This document shows positions 37,206-43,660 of a stretch of 43,660 bases of DNA, piece after piece. Where the stretch lies: the NCBI GenBank assembly GCA_035690485.1, contig DASSKL010000053.1, forward strand, positions 1 to 43,660, in the 5' to 3' direction. Below the pieces are notes generated by a model. It saw nothing but the letters and a program-made list of their open reading frames with translations, had not been told where the DNA came from and did no database searches. Source of the stretch: Mycobacteriales bacterium (lineage in GTDB: Bacteria; Actinomycetota; Actinomycetes; JAFAQI01; DASSKL01). A program made the translations under genes and the position numbers. How positions within the stretch are numbered: position 1 is the first letter of the stretch; each line of letters begins with the position of its first letter.

Positions 37206-38396
37206 ATGGAGCTGATCCGGCGCGGGTCGACCGGCCCGATCGTCGCCGAGATCCGGAGCAAGCTCGGCGCGCTCGGGTTCCTCGGTGACCCCTCGGCCAC
37301 CGAGCACGACGACGCCGTCTTCGACGACGCCTGCGACCGCGCGGTCCGTGGCTTCCAGCAGGAGCGCGGGCTGCGGGTCGACGGCATCGTCGGACCCGAG
37401 ACCTACCGCGCCCTCGACGAGGCGCGGTGGCGGTTGGGCGACCGGGTGCTCAGCCACGGCGCCAGCCGCCTGTTCGTCGGCGACGACGTGGCCGAGCTGC
37501 AGCACCGCCTCCTCCAGCTCGGCTTCGACCCGGGGCGCTGCGACGGCATGTTCGGTTCCCGCACCGAAGCGGCTCTGCGGGAGTTCCAGCGCAACATCGG
37601 GCTGCCCGCCGACGGCACGTGCGGGCCGCGCACCCTCAAGGCGCTGCACCGGCTGGCCCGCACGGTGGTGGGCGGCTCACCCGAGCGGATCCGGGAGGAG
37701 GAGCAGCTCCTGGCGGCCGGTCCGACCCCGGCGGGCAAGTTCGTCGTCATCGACCCCGGTCACGGCGGCGACGATCCCGGCGGAGAGGGCCACGGGCTGG
37801 CCGAGGCTGCCGTGGTGTGGGACCTGGCGAACCGCCTCGAAGGCCGGCTCGGCGCGACCGGGGTGACCGCGTTCCTCACCCGCGGTCCCGACGCGAACCC
37901 GTCGGACAGCGATCGCGCTGCCTTCGCCAACGAAGCGCACGCCGACCTGTTCCTGTCCCTGCACGTCGATCGCGGGAGCAGCCCGAAGTGCCACGGCGCG
38001 GCCACCTACTACTACGGCACGGCGGAGCGGCAGCCGGCGAAGGCACAGCCCGTCCAGGTCAGCGGCCGCCCGCACGCACGTAGCCGGGGCACGGGGTCGG
38101 CGGTGGGCGCACGGCTCGCCGGCCTGATCCAGCACGAGCTGACCGAGCGCACCGACCTGCTCGACTGCCGGACGCACCCGAAGACCTGGGAGCTGCTGCG
38201 GTTGACCCGCATGCCCGCCGTACGCGTCGAGGTCGGCTACCTGTCACACGCCGGCGATGCCGCGCGGCTGGCCAGCCCGGAGTTCCGCGACACCGTCGCC
38301 GAGGGCATCGTGGCCGCGGTCCACCGCCTCTACCTGACCCCCGAGCTCGAGGAGCTCCGCAGCGCAGGCAGCGCGGGGCTGGCCGCCGCGGGCTGA
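37206..38396 (+). CDS. cwlM: CwlM-like N-acetylmuramoyl-L-alanine amidase
   Basis: The 396-residue protein has no signal peptide. Two peptidoglycan-binding repeats (AVRGFQQERGLRVDGIVGPETY; ALREFQRNIGLPADGTCGPRTL) precede an Amidase_3 domain. Zinc ligands and the catalytic Glu look complete: His186 (DPGHGG), Glu200 (LAEAAVVWDLANRL), His253 (LSLHVDR) and Glu342 (VEVGYLSH). CwlM is, in mycobacteria, a cytoplasmic PknB substrate that stimulates MurA and interacts with MurJ; as I recall, its metal ligands are partly lost there. Here the intact site leaves enzymatic activity possible although the protein lacks an export signal. It is located after trxA, on the same strand. Confidence 0.88.
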   Translation: MELIRRGSTGPIVAEIRSKLGALGFLGDPSATEHDDAVFDDACDRAVRGFQQERGLRVDGIVGPETYRALDEARWRLGDRVLSHGASRLFVGDDVAELQHRLLQLGFDPGRCDGMFGSRTEAALREFQRNIGLPADGTCGPRTLKALHRLARTVVGGSPERIREEEQLLAAGPTPAGKFVVIDPGHGGDDPGGEGHGLAEAAVVWDLANRLEGRLGATGVTAFLTRGPDANPSDSDRAAFANEAHADLFLSLHVDRGSSPKCHGAATYYYGTAERQPAKAQPVQVSGRPHARSRGTGSAVGARLAGLIQHELTERTDLLDCRTHPKTWELLRLTRMPAVRVEVGYLSHAGDAARLASPEFRDTVAEGIVAAVHRLYLTPELEELRSAGSAGLAAAG

Positions 38397-38416
38397 CACC
38401 GGACCCACTGCTGCCG

Positions 38417-39037
38417 TCAGACCGGGCGCAGCGCCGTTTCGGGCGACATCGAACCCAGCAGCCGCTCCAGTGCGACCTCGACGTCCTCCCGCCATGACAC
38501 GGCGTTCTTCAGCTCGAGGCGCAGCCGGGGGTAGCGATGGTGCGGGCGCACGGTCTTGAAACCGACCGCCCGCAGGTAGTCGGCGGGCAGCACGCAGTGG
38601 CCGATCTCCTTCCACCGCGCATCGCCGAACGCTTCGATCGCCTTCAACCCTCGCCGGGTCAGGTCCTTCGCCACGCCCTGCAGCAGCATTCGGCCGAGCC
38701 CGCCGTCGGCGAACTCCGACAGCACGTGCGCCGTCATGAGCAGCACCGCATCAGCACTGACGGGGCTGGTCGGGAAGGCCACCGACCGCGGGACGTAGGC
38801 CGGGGGAGCGAAGAGCACGAAGCCGGCAGGCACCCCGTCGACGTAGGCGATCTTGCCGCAGCTGCCCCACTCGAGCAGCGTGGCCGAGACCCACGCTTCC
38901 TTCTCGAGGGAGACGTCACCGGCGTCCTCGGCCCGACCGCGGGCGACCGGGTCGAGCTCCCAGAAGACGCAGGAACGACAACGGCTCGGCAGGTCGTCGA
39001 GGTTGTCCAGAGTGACGTTTGCCAGCCGCCGGCCCAT
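38417..39037 (-). CDS. GNAT-family acetyltransferase (Rv3916c-like)
   Basis: The 206-residue protein begins MGRRLANVTLDNLDDLPSRC, contains a CRSCVFWEL cluster and carries a GNAT acetyl-CoA motif around GGLGRMLLQGVAKDLTRRGLKA, with VLPADYLRAVGF after it. It matches the conserved actinobacterial acetyltransferase between cwlM and parB (Rv3916c position). The substrate is unknown. The ATG overlaps the stop of the small upstream membrane protein (TGATG), so translation is coupled. It converges with cwlM. Confidence 0.8.
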   Translation of the reverse strand: MGRRLANVTLDNLDDLPSRCRSCVFWELDPVARGRAEDAGDVSLEKEAWVSATLLEWGSCGKIAYVDGVPAGFVLFAPPAYVPRSVAFPTSPVSADAVLLMTAHVLSEFADGGLGRMLLQGVAKDLTRRGLKAIEAFGDARWKEIGHCVLPADYLRAVGFKTVRPHHRYPRLRLELKNAVSWREDVEVALERLLGSMSPETALRPV

Positions 39038-39183
39038 CAGGCCGCCTCCTCGGGCGCCCCGGCGGGCGAACCACCGGCCGCATCGGCGTCGTCGGACACG
39101 GTGAGCAACGCACCGAGGAAGCCCAGCGCGAGGCCGAGCAGCACGCCGGTGGCAATTCGTGCGACCAGCCTCGGCGACGGCAC
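39037..39183 (-). CDS. 48-residue single-pass membrane protein
   Basis: GTG 39183 has a good AGGAG six bases upstream. The predicted peptide has a basic start (PSPRLVARIA), one hydrophobic helix (TGVLLGLALGFLGALLTV, about 13-30) and an acidic, Gly/Ala-rich C-terminus. Its stop shares one base with the GNAT start (TGATG), which strongly supports expression. Function unknown; it might anchor or regulate the acetyltransferase. It is short enough to be missed by length cut-offs. Confidence 0.62.
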   Translation of the reverse strand: MPSPRLVARIATGVLLGLALGFLGALLTVSDDADAAGGSPAGAPEEAA

Positions 39184-39297
39184 GGGCGCTCCTGGCGACA
39201 GGCGATGACTGAAGCGCCGGTCCCCACACGGCGCGCAACCGGGTTCGATGCTAACGGCGGCGGCCGAAATAGAGAAGGTGCGCGCCCGCGCCGGCGG

Positions 39298-39303
39298 TAA
39301 CCT
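39298..39303 (+). promoter_or_regulatory. -10 box (TAACCT) for the aminotransferase gene
   Basis: TAACCT would start a transcript near 39310 with a 39-base leader that contains the GGAAGGAG site of the aminotransferase. No -35 recognised. The remainder of 39184-39348 shows no other feature. Confidence 0.35.
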
Positions 39304-39348
39304 GAACACACACTCCGAGTGGCGCCTGCAACGGGAAGGAGCGCCTCC

Positions 39349-40722
39349 GTGTCCGTCCCCACGCCGGCCACCGGCGGATCGTCCCCCACCGGAGTGCCGC
39401 CGGCCGCAGGCTCCGCCAACCGGCTCGACCCCTACGTCGACCGCTACGCCGCCCGCACCCGGGGGATGACCGCCTCCGAGATCCGGGCGCTGTTCGCCGT
39501 GGCTTCCCGACCCGAGGTCGTGTCGCTCGCCGGGGGGATGCCCTACCTGGCGGCGCTGCCCATGAACGCCATCGCCGACATGATCGGTGAACTGACCGCC
39601 CGCACCGGCGTGACCGCGCTGCAGTACGGCTCCGGTCAGGGCAACCCCGTGCTGCGCGAGGCGATCTGCCAGGTGATGGCGCTCGAAGGCATCCAGGCCG
39701 GGCCCGACGACGTCGTCGTCACCGTGGGCTCGCAGCAGGCGCTCGACCTGGTCACCCGCATCTTCTGCGACCCGGGCGACGTGGTGCTCGCCGAGGCCCC
39801 GTCCTACGTCGGCGCGCTCGGGACGTTCGCGTCCTACCAGGTCGACGTCGTGCACGTCCCGCTCGACGACGACGGGCTGGTGCCGGGAGCCCTGCAGGAG
39901 GCGATCGACCGCCTCGCCCGCGAAGGCCGGCGGGCGAAGTTCCTCTACACCGTGCCGAACTACCACAATCCGGCGGGAGTCTCGCTGGCGCTGGAGCGCC
40001 GCCGCGAGATCAGCCGCATCTGCCAGGCCGCCAACCTGCTGATCCTCGAGGACAACCCCTACGGCTTGCTCGGCTTCGACGGCGACCCGCTGCCCGCGCT
40101 GCGCGCCGAGCAGGAGGACGGCATCATCTACCTCGGGTCGTTCTCCAAGACGTTCGCGTCCGGGTTACGCGTCGGCTGGGCGCTCGCGCCGCGCGGGGTG
40201 AAGGAGAAGCTCGTCCTCGCCGCGGAGGCGAGCGTGCTGTGCCCGCCCTCCTACACCCAGGCGATCGTGGCGGAGTATCTCGCGACCCAGCCCTGGCAGC
40301 AGCAGATCAAGGTCTACCGCGAGATCTACCGAGAACGTCGTGACGCGATGCTTTCGTCACTGGAACAGCTGCTGCCCGCGACCTGCACATGGACCAAGCC
40401 GACCGGCGGGTTCTACGTCTGGGCCACGTTGCCCGAGGGAGTCGATGCCAAGGCGATGCTGCCGCGGGCGGTGCAGGCCCGCGTCGCCTACGTCCCCGGC
40501 ATCGCCTTCTACGCCGACGGTGGCGGCGCCGGCCACATGCGCCTGTCCTACTGCTACCCCGACCCCGACCGCATCCACGAGGGCGTACGCCGGCTCGCGG
40601 GGGTGCTCGAAGAGGAGATGGAGCTGCTCGAGACGTTCGGCGTGCAGCCACCGCCCGCCGGCCTGATGCCGGGACCGGCGCAGCCCACCTCCGCCAGCGC
40701 CCCCGGCCCCGACCTCTCCTAG
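39349..40722 (+). CDS. PLP-dependent aminotransferase (class I/II, LysN/MocR-domain type)
   Basis: The 457-residue enzyme has VVSLAGGMPYLAALPM, ALQYGSGQGNPVLREAIC, TVGSQQALDLVTRIFCDPGD, YTVPNYHNPAGVSL, the PLP lysine in YLGSFSKTFASGLRVGW, and AYVPGIAFYADGGG. These are features of the 2-aminoadipate/valine-pyruvate aminotransferase branch related to MocR domains, without a DNA-binding head. GTG 39349 has GGAAGGAG upstream; an earlier GTG at 39319 is less likely. It is nine bases before the D-Ala-D-Ala-ligase-like gene, so the two form an operon. The substrate may be a precursor of the amino acid used by that ligase, but this is inference. Confidence 0.85.
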   Translation: MSVPTPATGGSSPTGVPPAAGSANRLDPYVDRYAARTRGMTASEIRALFAVASRPEVVSLAGGMPYLAALPMNAIADMIGELTARTGVTALQYGSGQGNPVLREAICQVMALEGIQAGPDDVVVTVGSQQALDLVTRIFCDPGDVVLAEAPSYVGALGTFASYQVDVVHVPLDDDGLVPGALQEAIDRLAREGRRAKFLYTVPNYHNPAGVSLALERRREISRICQAANLLILEDNPYGLLGFDGDPLPALRAEQEDGIIYLGSFSKTFASGLRVGWALAPRGVKEKLVLAAEASVLCPPSYTQAIVAEYLATQPWQQQIKVYREIYRERRDAMLSSLEQLLPATCTWTKPTGGFYVWATLPEGVDAKAMLPRAVQARVAYVPGIAFYADGGGAGHMRLSYCYPDPDRIHEGVRRLAGVLEEEMELLETFGVQPPPAGLMPGPAQPTSASAPGPDLS

Positions 40723-40731
40723 AGGAGCAGC

Positions 40732-41679
40732 ATGAGCGACCTCGACCGCGTGCTGGTGCTGGCGGGCGGCCTGTCCTACGAGCGAGAGGTGTCCCTGCAC
40801 TCCGGACGCCGCGTCGTCGACGCGCTACGGACCATCGGCGTCGAGGCCGAGCTCGCCGATGTCGACCCAGGGCTGCTGCCGGCGCTGACGGCCGACCCGC
40901 CGTCGGCGATCTTCATCGCCCTGCACGGAGCCACCGGGGAGGACGGCGCCATCCGCGACGTGCTCGACCTGATGGGCCTGCCCTACGTCGGCTCCGACGC
41001 CGCCGCCTGCCGGCTGGCCTTCGACAAGCCGAGCGCCAAGGCGGCAGTGCGGGCGGCCGGTCTGCTCACCCCGGGGTCGGTGGCCCTACCGCACGCCACC
41101 TTCCGCGAGCTGGGGGCCTCGGTCGTGCTCGACCGGATCGTCGAGCGACTCGGCCTGCCCCTGATGGTCAAGCCGGCTCGCGGCGGTTCCGCCCTCGGCG
41201 CCGGAGTCGTCCGCACCCGGGAGGAGCTCCCGAGCGCGATGGTCGGCTGCTTCTCCTACGGCGAGGTTGCCCTGGTCGAAGCGTTCGTCACCGGGGTCGA
41301 GGTGGCGGTCAGCGTCATCGACACCGGAAGCGGGCCGGTCGCGCTGCCGGCCACCGAGATCACCCCGCTGGAGGGCGCCTTCGACTACGCCGCGCGCTAT
41401 ACGGCCGGGATGACGGAGTACCACTGCCCTGCGCGGCTGACCCCGGAAGAGGCGTCCGCGGCCGCCGACGCGGCGCTGACCGCCCACCGCGCCCTCGGCC
41501 TGCGCGACCTCTCGCGCACGGACCTCATCGTCGCCGACGGGGTGGCGCACTTCCTCGAGGTCAACGTCTCGCCAGGGATGACGGAGACGTCGCTGCTGCC
41601 GTTGTCGGCCGATGCCGCCGACATCGACCTCGGCACCCTGTGCCGCGACCTGCTCCAGCAGGCGGCCGGCCGGGCCTGA
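40732..41679 (+). CDS. D-alanine--D-alanine ligase family ATP-grasp protein
   Basis: The 315-residue protein follows DdlB closely: LSYEREVSLHSG, ALHGATGEDGAIRDVLDLMG, PYVGSDAAACRLAFDK, VKPARGGSALGAGVV and EVNVSPGMTETSLLP. The usual lysine-tyrosine pair of the omega loop appears as Arg-Tyr (AARYTAGM). It joins two amino acids through an acyl phosphate with ATP. Because it is DdlB-sized while the main actinobacterial Ddl is usually longer, and is tied to an aminotransferase, it may be a second ligase. AGGAG lies five bases before the ATG. It converges with parB with only 15 bases between. Confidence 0.8.
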   Translation: MSDLDRVLVLAGGLSYEREVSLHSGRRVVDALRTIGVEAELADVDPGLLPALTADPPSAIFIALHGATGEDGAIRDVLDLMGLPYVGSDAAACRLAFDKPSAKAAVRAAGLLTPGSVALPHATFRELGASVVLDRIVERLGLPLMVKPARGGSALGAGVVRTREELPSAMVGCFSYGEVALVEAFVTGVEVAVSVIDTGSGPVALPATEITPLEGAFDYAARYTAGMTEYHCPARLTPEEASAAADAALTAHRALGLRDLSRTDLIVADGVAHFLEVNVSPGMTETSLLPLSADAADIDLGTLCRDLLQQAAGRA

Positions 41680-41694
41680 TCCCGGTCCAATTCG

Positions 41695-42642
41695 TCAGGA
41701 AACGGCCGGTTCGTCCCGGTCTACCGGCTCGTCGCCACCGGGCAAGGCCTCCGCGGCAACTCCCGGTGCCATCACGTCGAGGATCCGCTGCAGGTCCTCC
41801 ATCGATCCGAACTCCACGACCAGCTTGCCCTTGCTCCGGCCGACCTCGACCTTGACCCGGGTCTCGTAACGGTCGGACAAGGCCGCGGCGACCTCGCTCA
41901 GGCTTCGACGTCCGGCGGCGCCGCGCCGCGAGCGGGGGGCCGCCGGCACGTCGCCGACGGCGACCATCTCCTCGACGGCACGCACCGACAACCCCTCGGC
42001 GACGATGCGGGCGGCCAACCGCTCCTGGGCCTCGGGATCCTCCAGCGCCAGCAGAGCCCGGGCGTGCCCGGCGCTCAACACGCCTGCCGCCACCCGGCGC
42101 TGCACCGGTAGCGGCAGGCGCAGCAGCCGCAGCGTGTTGGTCACCTGCGAGCGGGACCGCCCGATGCGGGCGGCCAGCTCCTCGTGCGTGGTCCCGAAGT
42201 CCCCGAGCAGCTGCTCGTACGCCGCCGCCTCCTCGAGTGGATTGAGCTGCTGGCGGTGCAGGTTCTCGAGCAGCGCGTCACGGAGCATGTGGTCGTCGCC
42301 GGTCTCCCGGACGATGGCCGGCACCTCGTCGAGACCGGCCTCGCGAGCCGCTCGCCAGCGTCGCTCCCCCATGACGAGCTGGTAGCGCTCGTCGCCGAGC
42401 GGGCGGACCACCACCGGCTGCAGGAGTCCCACTTCGCGAATGCTGGTGACCAGCTCGGCCATGGCCTCCTCGTCGAAGGCGTCACGGGGTTGCCGCGGGT
42501 TCGGCTCGATCGCCGTGACCGGCACCGCAGCGAACCGCGCGCCGGGGACCGTCTCGGCGGCGCCCTCGGGGCCGGTGCCGGCAGCAGCCGTGGGAATCAG
42601 GGCGCCGAGCCCGCGGCCGAGGCCGCCACGGCGAGCACTCAC
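41695..42642 (-). CDS. parB: Chromosome-partitioning protein ParB
   Basis: The 315-residue protein starts [17 protein letters not shown], typical for actinobacterial ParB (ParA-stimulating N-terminus). It then has [12 protein letters not shown]-like [11 protein letters not shown], the CTP-binding boxes [12 protein letters not shown] and [14 protein letters not shown], a helix-turn-helix ([20 protein letters not shown]) and a C-terminal dimerisation end ([16 protein letters not shown]). ParB loads as a CTP clamp at parS sites near oriC and helps segregate origins. The GTG overlaps the parA stop (GTGA), a coupled parAB pair; longer readings upstream are inside parA and not supported. Confidence 0.95.
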   Translation of the reverse strand: MSARRGGLGRGLGALIPTAAAGTGPEGAAETVPGARFAAVPVTAIEPNPRQPRDAFDEEAMAELVTSIREVGLLQPVVVRPLGDERYQLVMGERRWRAAREAGLDEVPAIVRETGDDHMLRDALLENLHRQQLNPLEEAAAYEQLLGDFGTTHEELAARIGRSRSQVTNTLRLLRLPLPVQRRVAAGVLSAGHARALLALEDPEAQERLAARIVAEGLSVRAVEEMVAVGDVPAAPRSRRGAAGRRSLSEVAAALSDRYETRVKVEVGRSKGKLVVEFGSMEDLQRILDVMAPGVAAEALPGGDEPVDRDEPAVS

Positions 42643-43499
42643 GGTCGTTCCTCCACCCCTCGCTGAGCGATCTCCTGTGCGGCGGCGACGTAGGCTCGGG
42701 CGCCTCGCGATGCCGGGTCGTAGGTGAGCACCGACTGACCGAAGCCCGGCGCCTCGGATATCCGCACGCTGCGCGGGATCGTCGACGTGAGCACGATGTC
42801 CGGGAAGTGCTGGCGCACCTCGGCGGCGACCTGGTCGGCGAGACGCGTGCGTGCGTCGTACATCGTCAGCAGGATCGTCGAGACCCGCAGCTGCGGATTG
42901 AGGTGTGCTCGCACGAGCTCGACGTTGCCCAGCAACGCGCCCAGTCCTTCCAGCGCGTAGTACTCGCACTGGATCGGGATCAGCACCTCAGCCGCCGCCA
43001 CCAGCGCGTTGACCGTCAGCAATCCCAGCGAGGGGGGGCAGTCGATGAGCACGTAGTCGTAGTCGGCGGCGACCGCGGCGACCGCGCGCTGCAGGCGCAT
43101 CTCCCGGGCGACGGTGGACACGAGCTCGATCTCCGCGCCGGCCAGGTCCACCGTGGCCGGCACGCAGGACACGCCGGTCGCGTCGCCGGCGGGCCGCACG
43201 ACCTCGGCAATCGTGCGTTCGCCCATGATGACGTCGTAGACCGACGGCATCCCCGGTTCCCGGTCGATCCCGAAGGCAGTCGTCGCGTTGCCCTGCGGGT
43301 CGAGGTCGATGGCCAGCACGCGTAGCCCGCCCGCCGCCAGTGCGACGGCGAGGTTGACCGCCGACGTGGTCTTGCCGACCCCGCCCTTCTGGTTGGCGAC
43401 GGTCATGATCCGGGCGTGTGACGGACGCGGCCAGGGCTCGCCCGCGGCCAGGGTGGCGCGTGTTTCACGTGAAACGACCGCCGTCGGCCCTTCGCTCAC
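42639..43499 (-). CDS. parA: Chromosome-partitioning ATPase ParA
   Basis: The 286-residue protein has an N-terminal extension of about 30 residues, deviant Walker A KGGVGKTT (38-45) after IMTVANQ, the A' motif [16 protein letters not shown], and [19 protein letters not shown]. It binds DNA non-specifically and moves ParB-parS complexes. The GTG overlaps the rsmG stop (GTGA), with GGGAGG upstream, so rsmG-parA-parB are one operon. A parS site lies in codons 9-14 (VSRET). Confidence 0.96.
   Translation of the reverse strand: MSEGPTAVVSRETRATLAAGEPWPRPSHARIMTVANQKGGVGKTTSAVNLAVALAAGGLRVLAIDLDPQGNATTAFGIDREPGMPSVYDVIMGERTIAEVVRPAGDATGVSCVPATVDLAGAEIELVSTVAREMRLQRAVAAVAADYDYVLIDCPPSLGLLTVNALVAAAEVLIPIQCEYYALEGLGALLGNVELVRAHLNPQLRVSTILLTMYDARTRLADQVAAEVRQHFPDIVLTSTIPRSVRISEAPGFGQSVLTYDPASRGARAYVAAAQEIAQRGVEERP
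43461..43476. other. parS centromere site within parA
   Basis: TGTTTCACGTGAAACG differs from the 16-base bacterial parS consensus (TGTTTCACGTGAAACA) at the final base only. It is read as VSRET in ParA. ParB bound here would sit on its own operon close to oriC. I found no second parS in the window by eye. Confidence 0.88.
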
Positions 43500-43660
43500 C
43501 CCACGCCTCCCTTCCGCGACCTGGCACCGGAAGCCGCCCCGGGACGGCCCCGCCGTGTCGGCGCCGACCCTAGCCGGACTCGCACCACCGTGGTCGGCGT
43601 CTCCACAACCCCCTCACCGCACGTAACCACGTCGGCTGCTTCGACCGGCCACCGCCGGAG
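43496..43660 (-). CDS. rsmG: RsmG 16S rRNA methyltransferase, C-terminal part
   Basis: The frame is open to the right edge. Its last 54 residues include AADVVTCGEGVVETPTTVVRVRLG, split here only by the reading position; this is the typical end of actinobacterial RsmG (GidB), which makes m7G at 16S position 527. A basic tail of about 24 residues (PTRRGRPGAASGARSRKGG) follows. The gene continues outside the window. Its TGA overlaps the parA GTG. The order rsmG-parA-parB is universal near oriC. Confidence 0.85.
   Translation of the reverse strand, partial: LRRWPVEAADVVTCGEGVVETPTTVVRVRLGSAPTRRGRPGAASGARSRKGGVG

Noticed and set aside
41695-42969. Longer ParB starting inside parA
   Set aside because: The extra N-terminus is an out-of-frame reading of the parA C-terminus; [17 protein letters not shown] is the conserved ParB start with a GTGA overlap.
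43288-43626. Plus-strand 112-codon frame at the right edge
   Set aside because: The minus strand here encodes the parA start and the RsmG C-terminus, both with clear family sequences.

Overview
The window is very GC-rich and densely coded, with frequent GTG starts, 4-base start/stop overlaps and several leaderless start codons. Gene content and order mark it as an actinomycete (Actinomycetota) chromosome segment next to oriC. The right edge holds the end of rsmG (gidB), then parA and parB with a parS site inside parA. dnaA and oriC themselves would lie beyond the right edge. I cannot name a genus. From memory, having both conserved blocks on the same side of the origin is the Streptomyces-like order; in mycobacteria the two blocks lie on opposite sides of dnaA.

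Left part (1-8.2 kb): accessory and metabolic genes. These are a stomatin/SPFH membrane protein, an F420-type luciferase-fold oxidoreductase, a double-hotdog thioesterase, a large GH63/MGH1-like glycosidase, a membrane-bound GGDEF-EAL protein with intact motifs, and a small methyltransferase.

Block A (8.2-19.6 kb), mostly transcribed leftward: dnaB; the rpsF-ssb-rpsR-rplI operon ending in a clear intrinsic terminator; a secreted cupredoxin-like protein; two membrane glycosyltransferases (PIG-V-like and GT87); a class A penicillin-binding protein; and a DUF5318 protein. Divergent from these is a PadR regulator with a perfect palindrome at its promoter, followed by inositol-3-phosphate synthase (ino1). 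The rplI-dnaB gap carries a dnaB promoter candidate and a cluster of DnaA-box-like 9-mers.

Link (19.6-22.4 kb): an MFS permease whose 5' end seems to carry a one-base frameshift, and a FecR-domain surface protein. They converge on a hairpin that contains both stop codons.

Block B (22.4-43.66 kb): pcnA/cca; YbaK-like, Nudix (mutT4-like), DUF6049 and murJ genes; a TadE-like protein and two NlpC/P60 hydrolases, the second behind a c-di-AMP (ydaO) riboswitch; a membrane pseudokinase; sigM and its zinc anti-sigma factor; a B-box membrane protein; trxB-trxA behind a SigR-type promoter; a cwlM-like amidase; GNAT and a 48-residue membrane protein; an aminotransferase plus D-Ala-D-Ala-ligase-like pair; and parB-parA-rsmG.

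The theme is envelope assembly and its control (MurJ flippase, pseudokinase, CwlM, PBP, NlpC/P60, SigM), combined with replication and segregation (DnaB, SSB, ParAB) and thiol homeostasis (TrxBA). I see no tRNA or rRNA gene, IS element, prophage or CRISPR array. The most informative observations are regulatory: repeated leaderless -10/start spacing, the riboswitch, the SigR-type promoter, the PadR operator and the parS site in parA. Structural oddities come next: the separate pseudokinase, a CwlM with intact zinc ligands, and the frameshifted MFS start.
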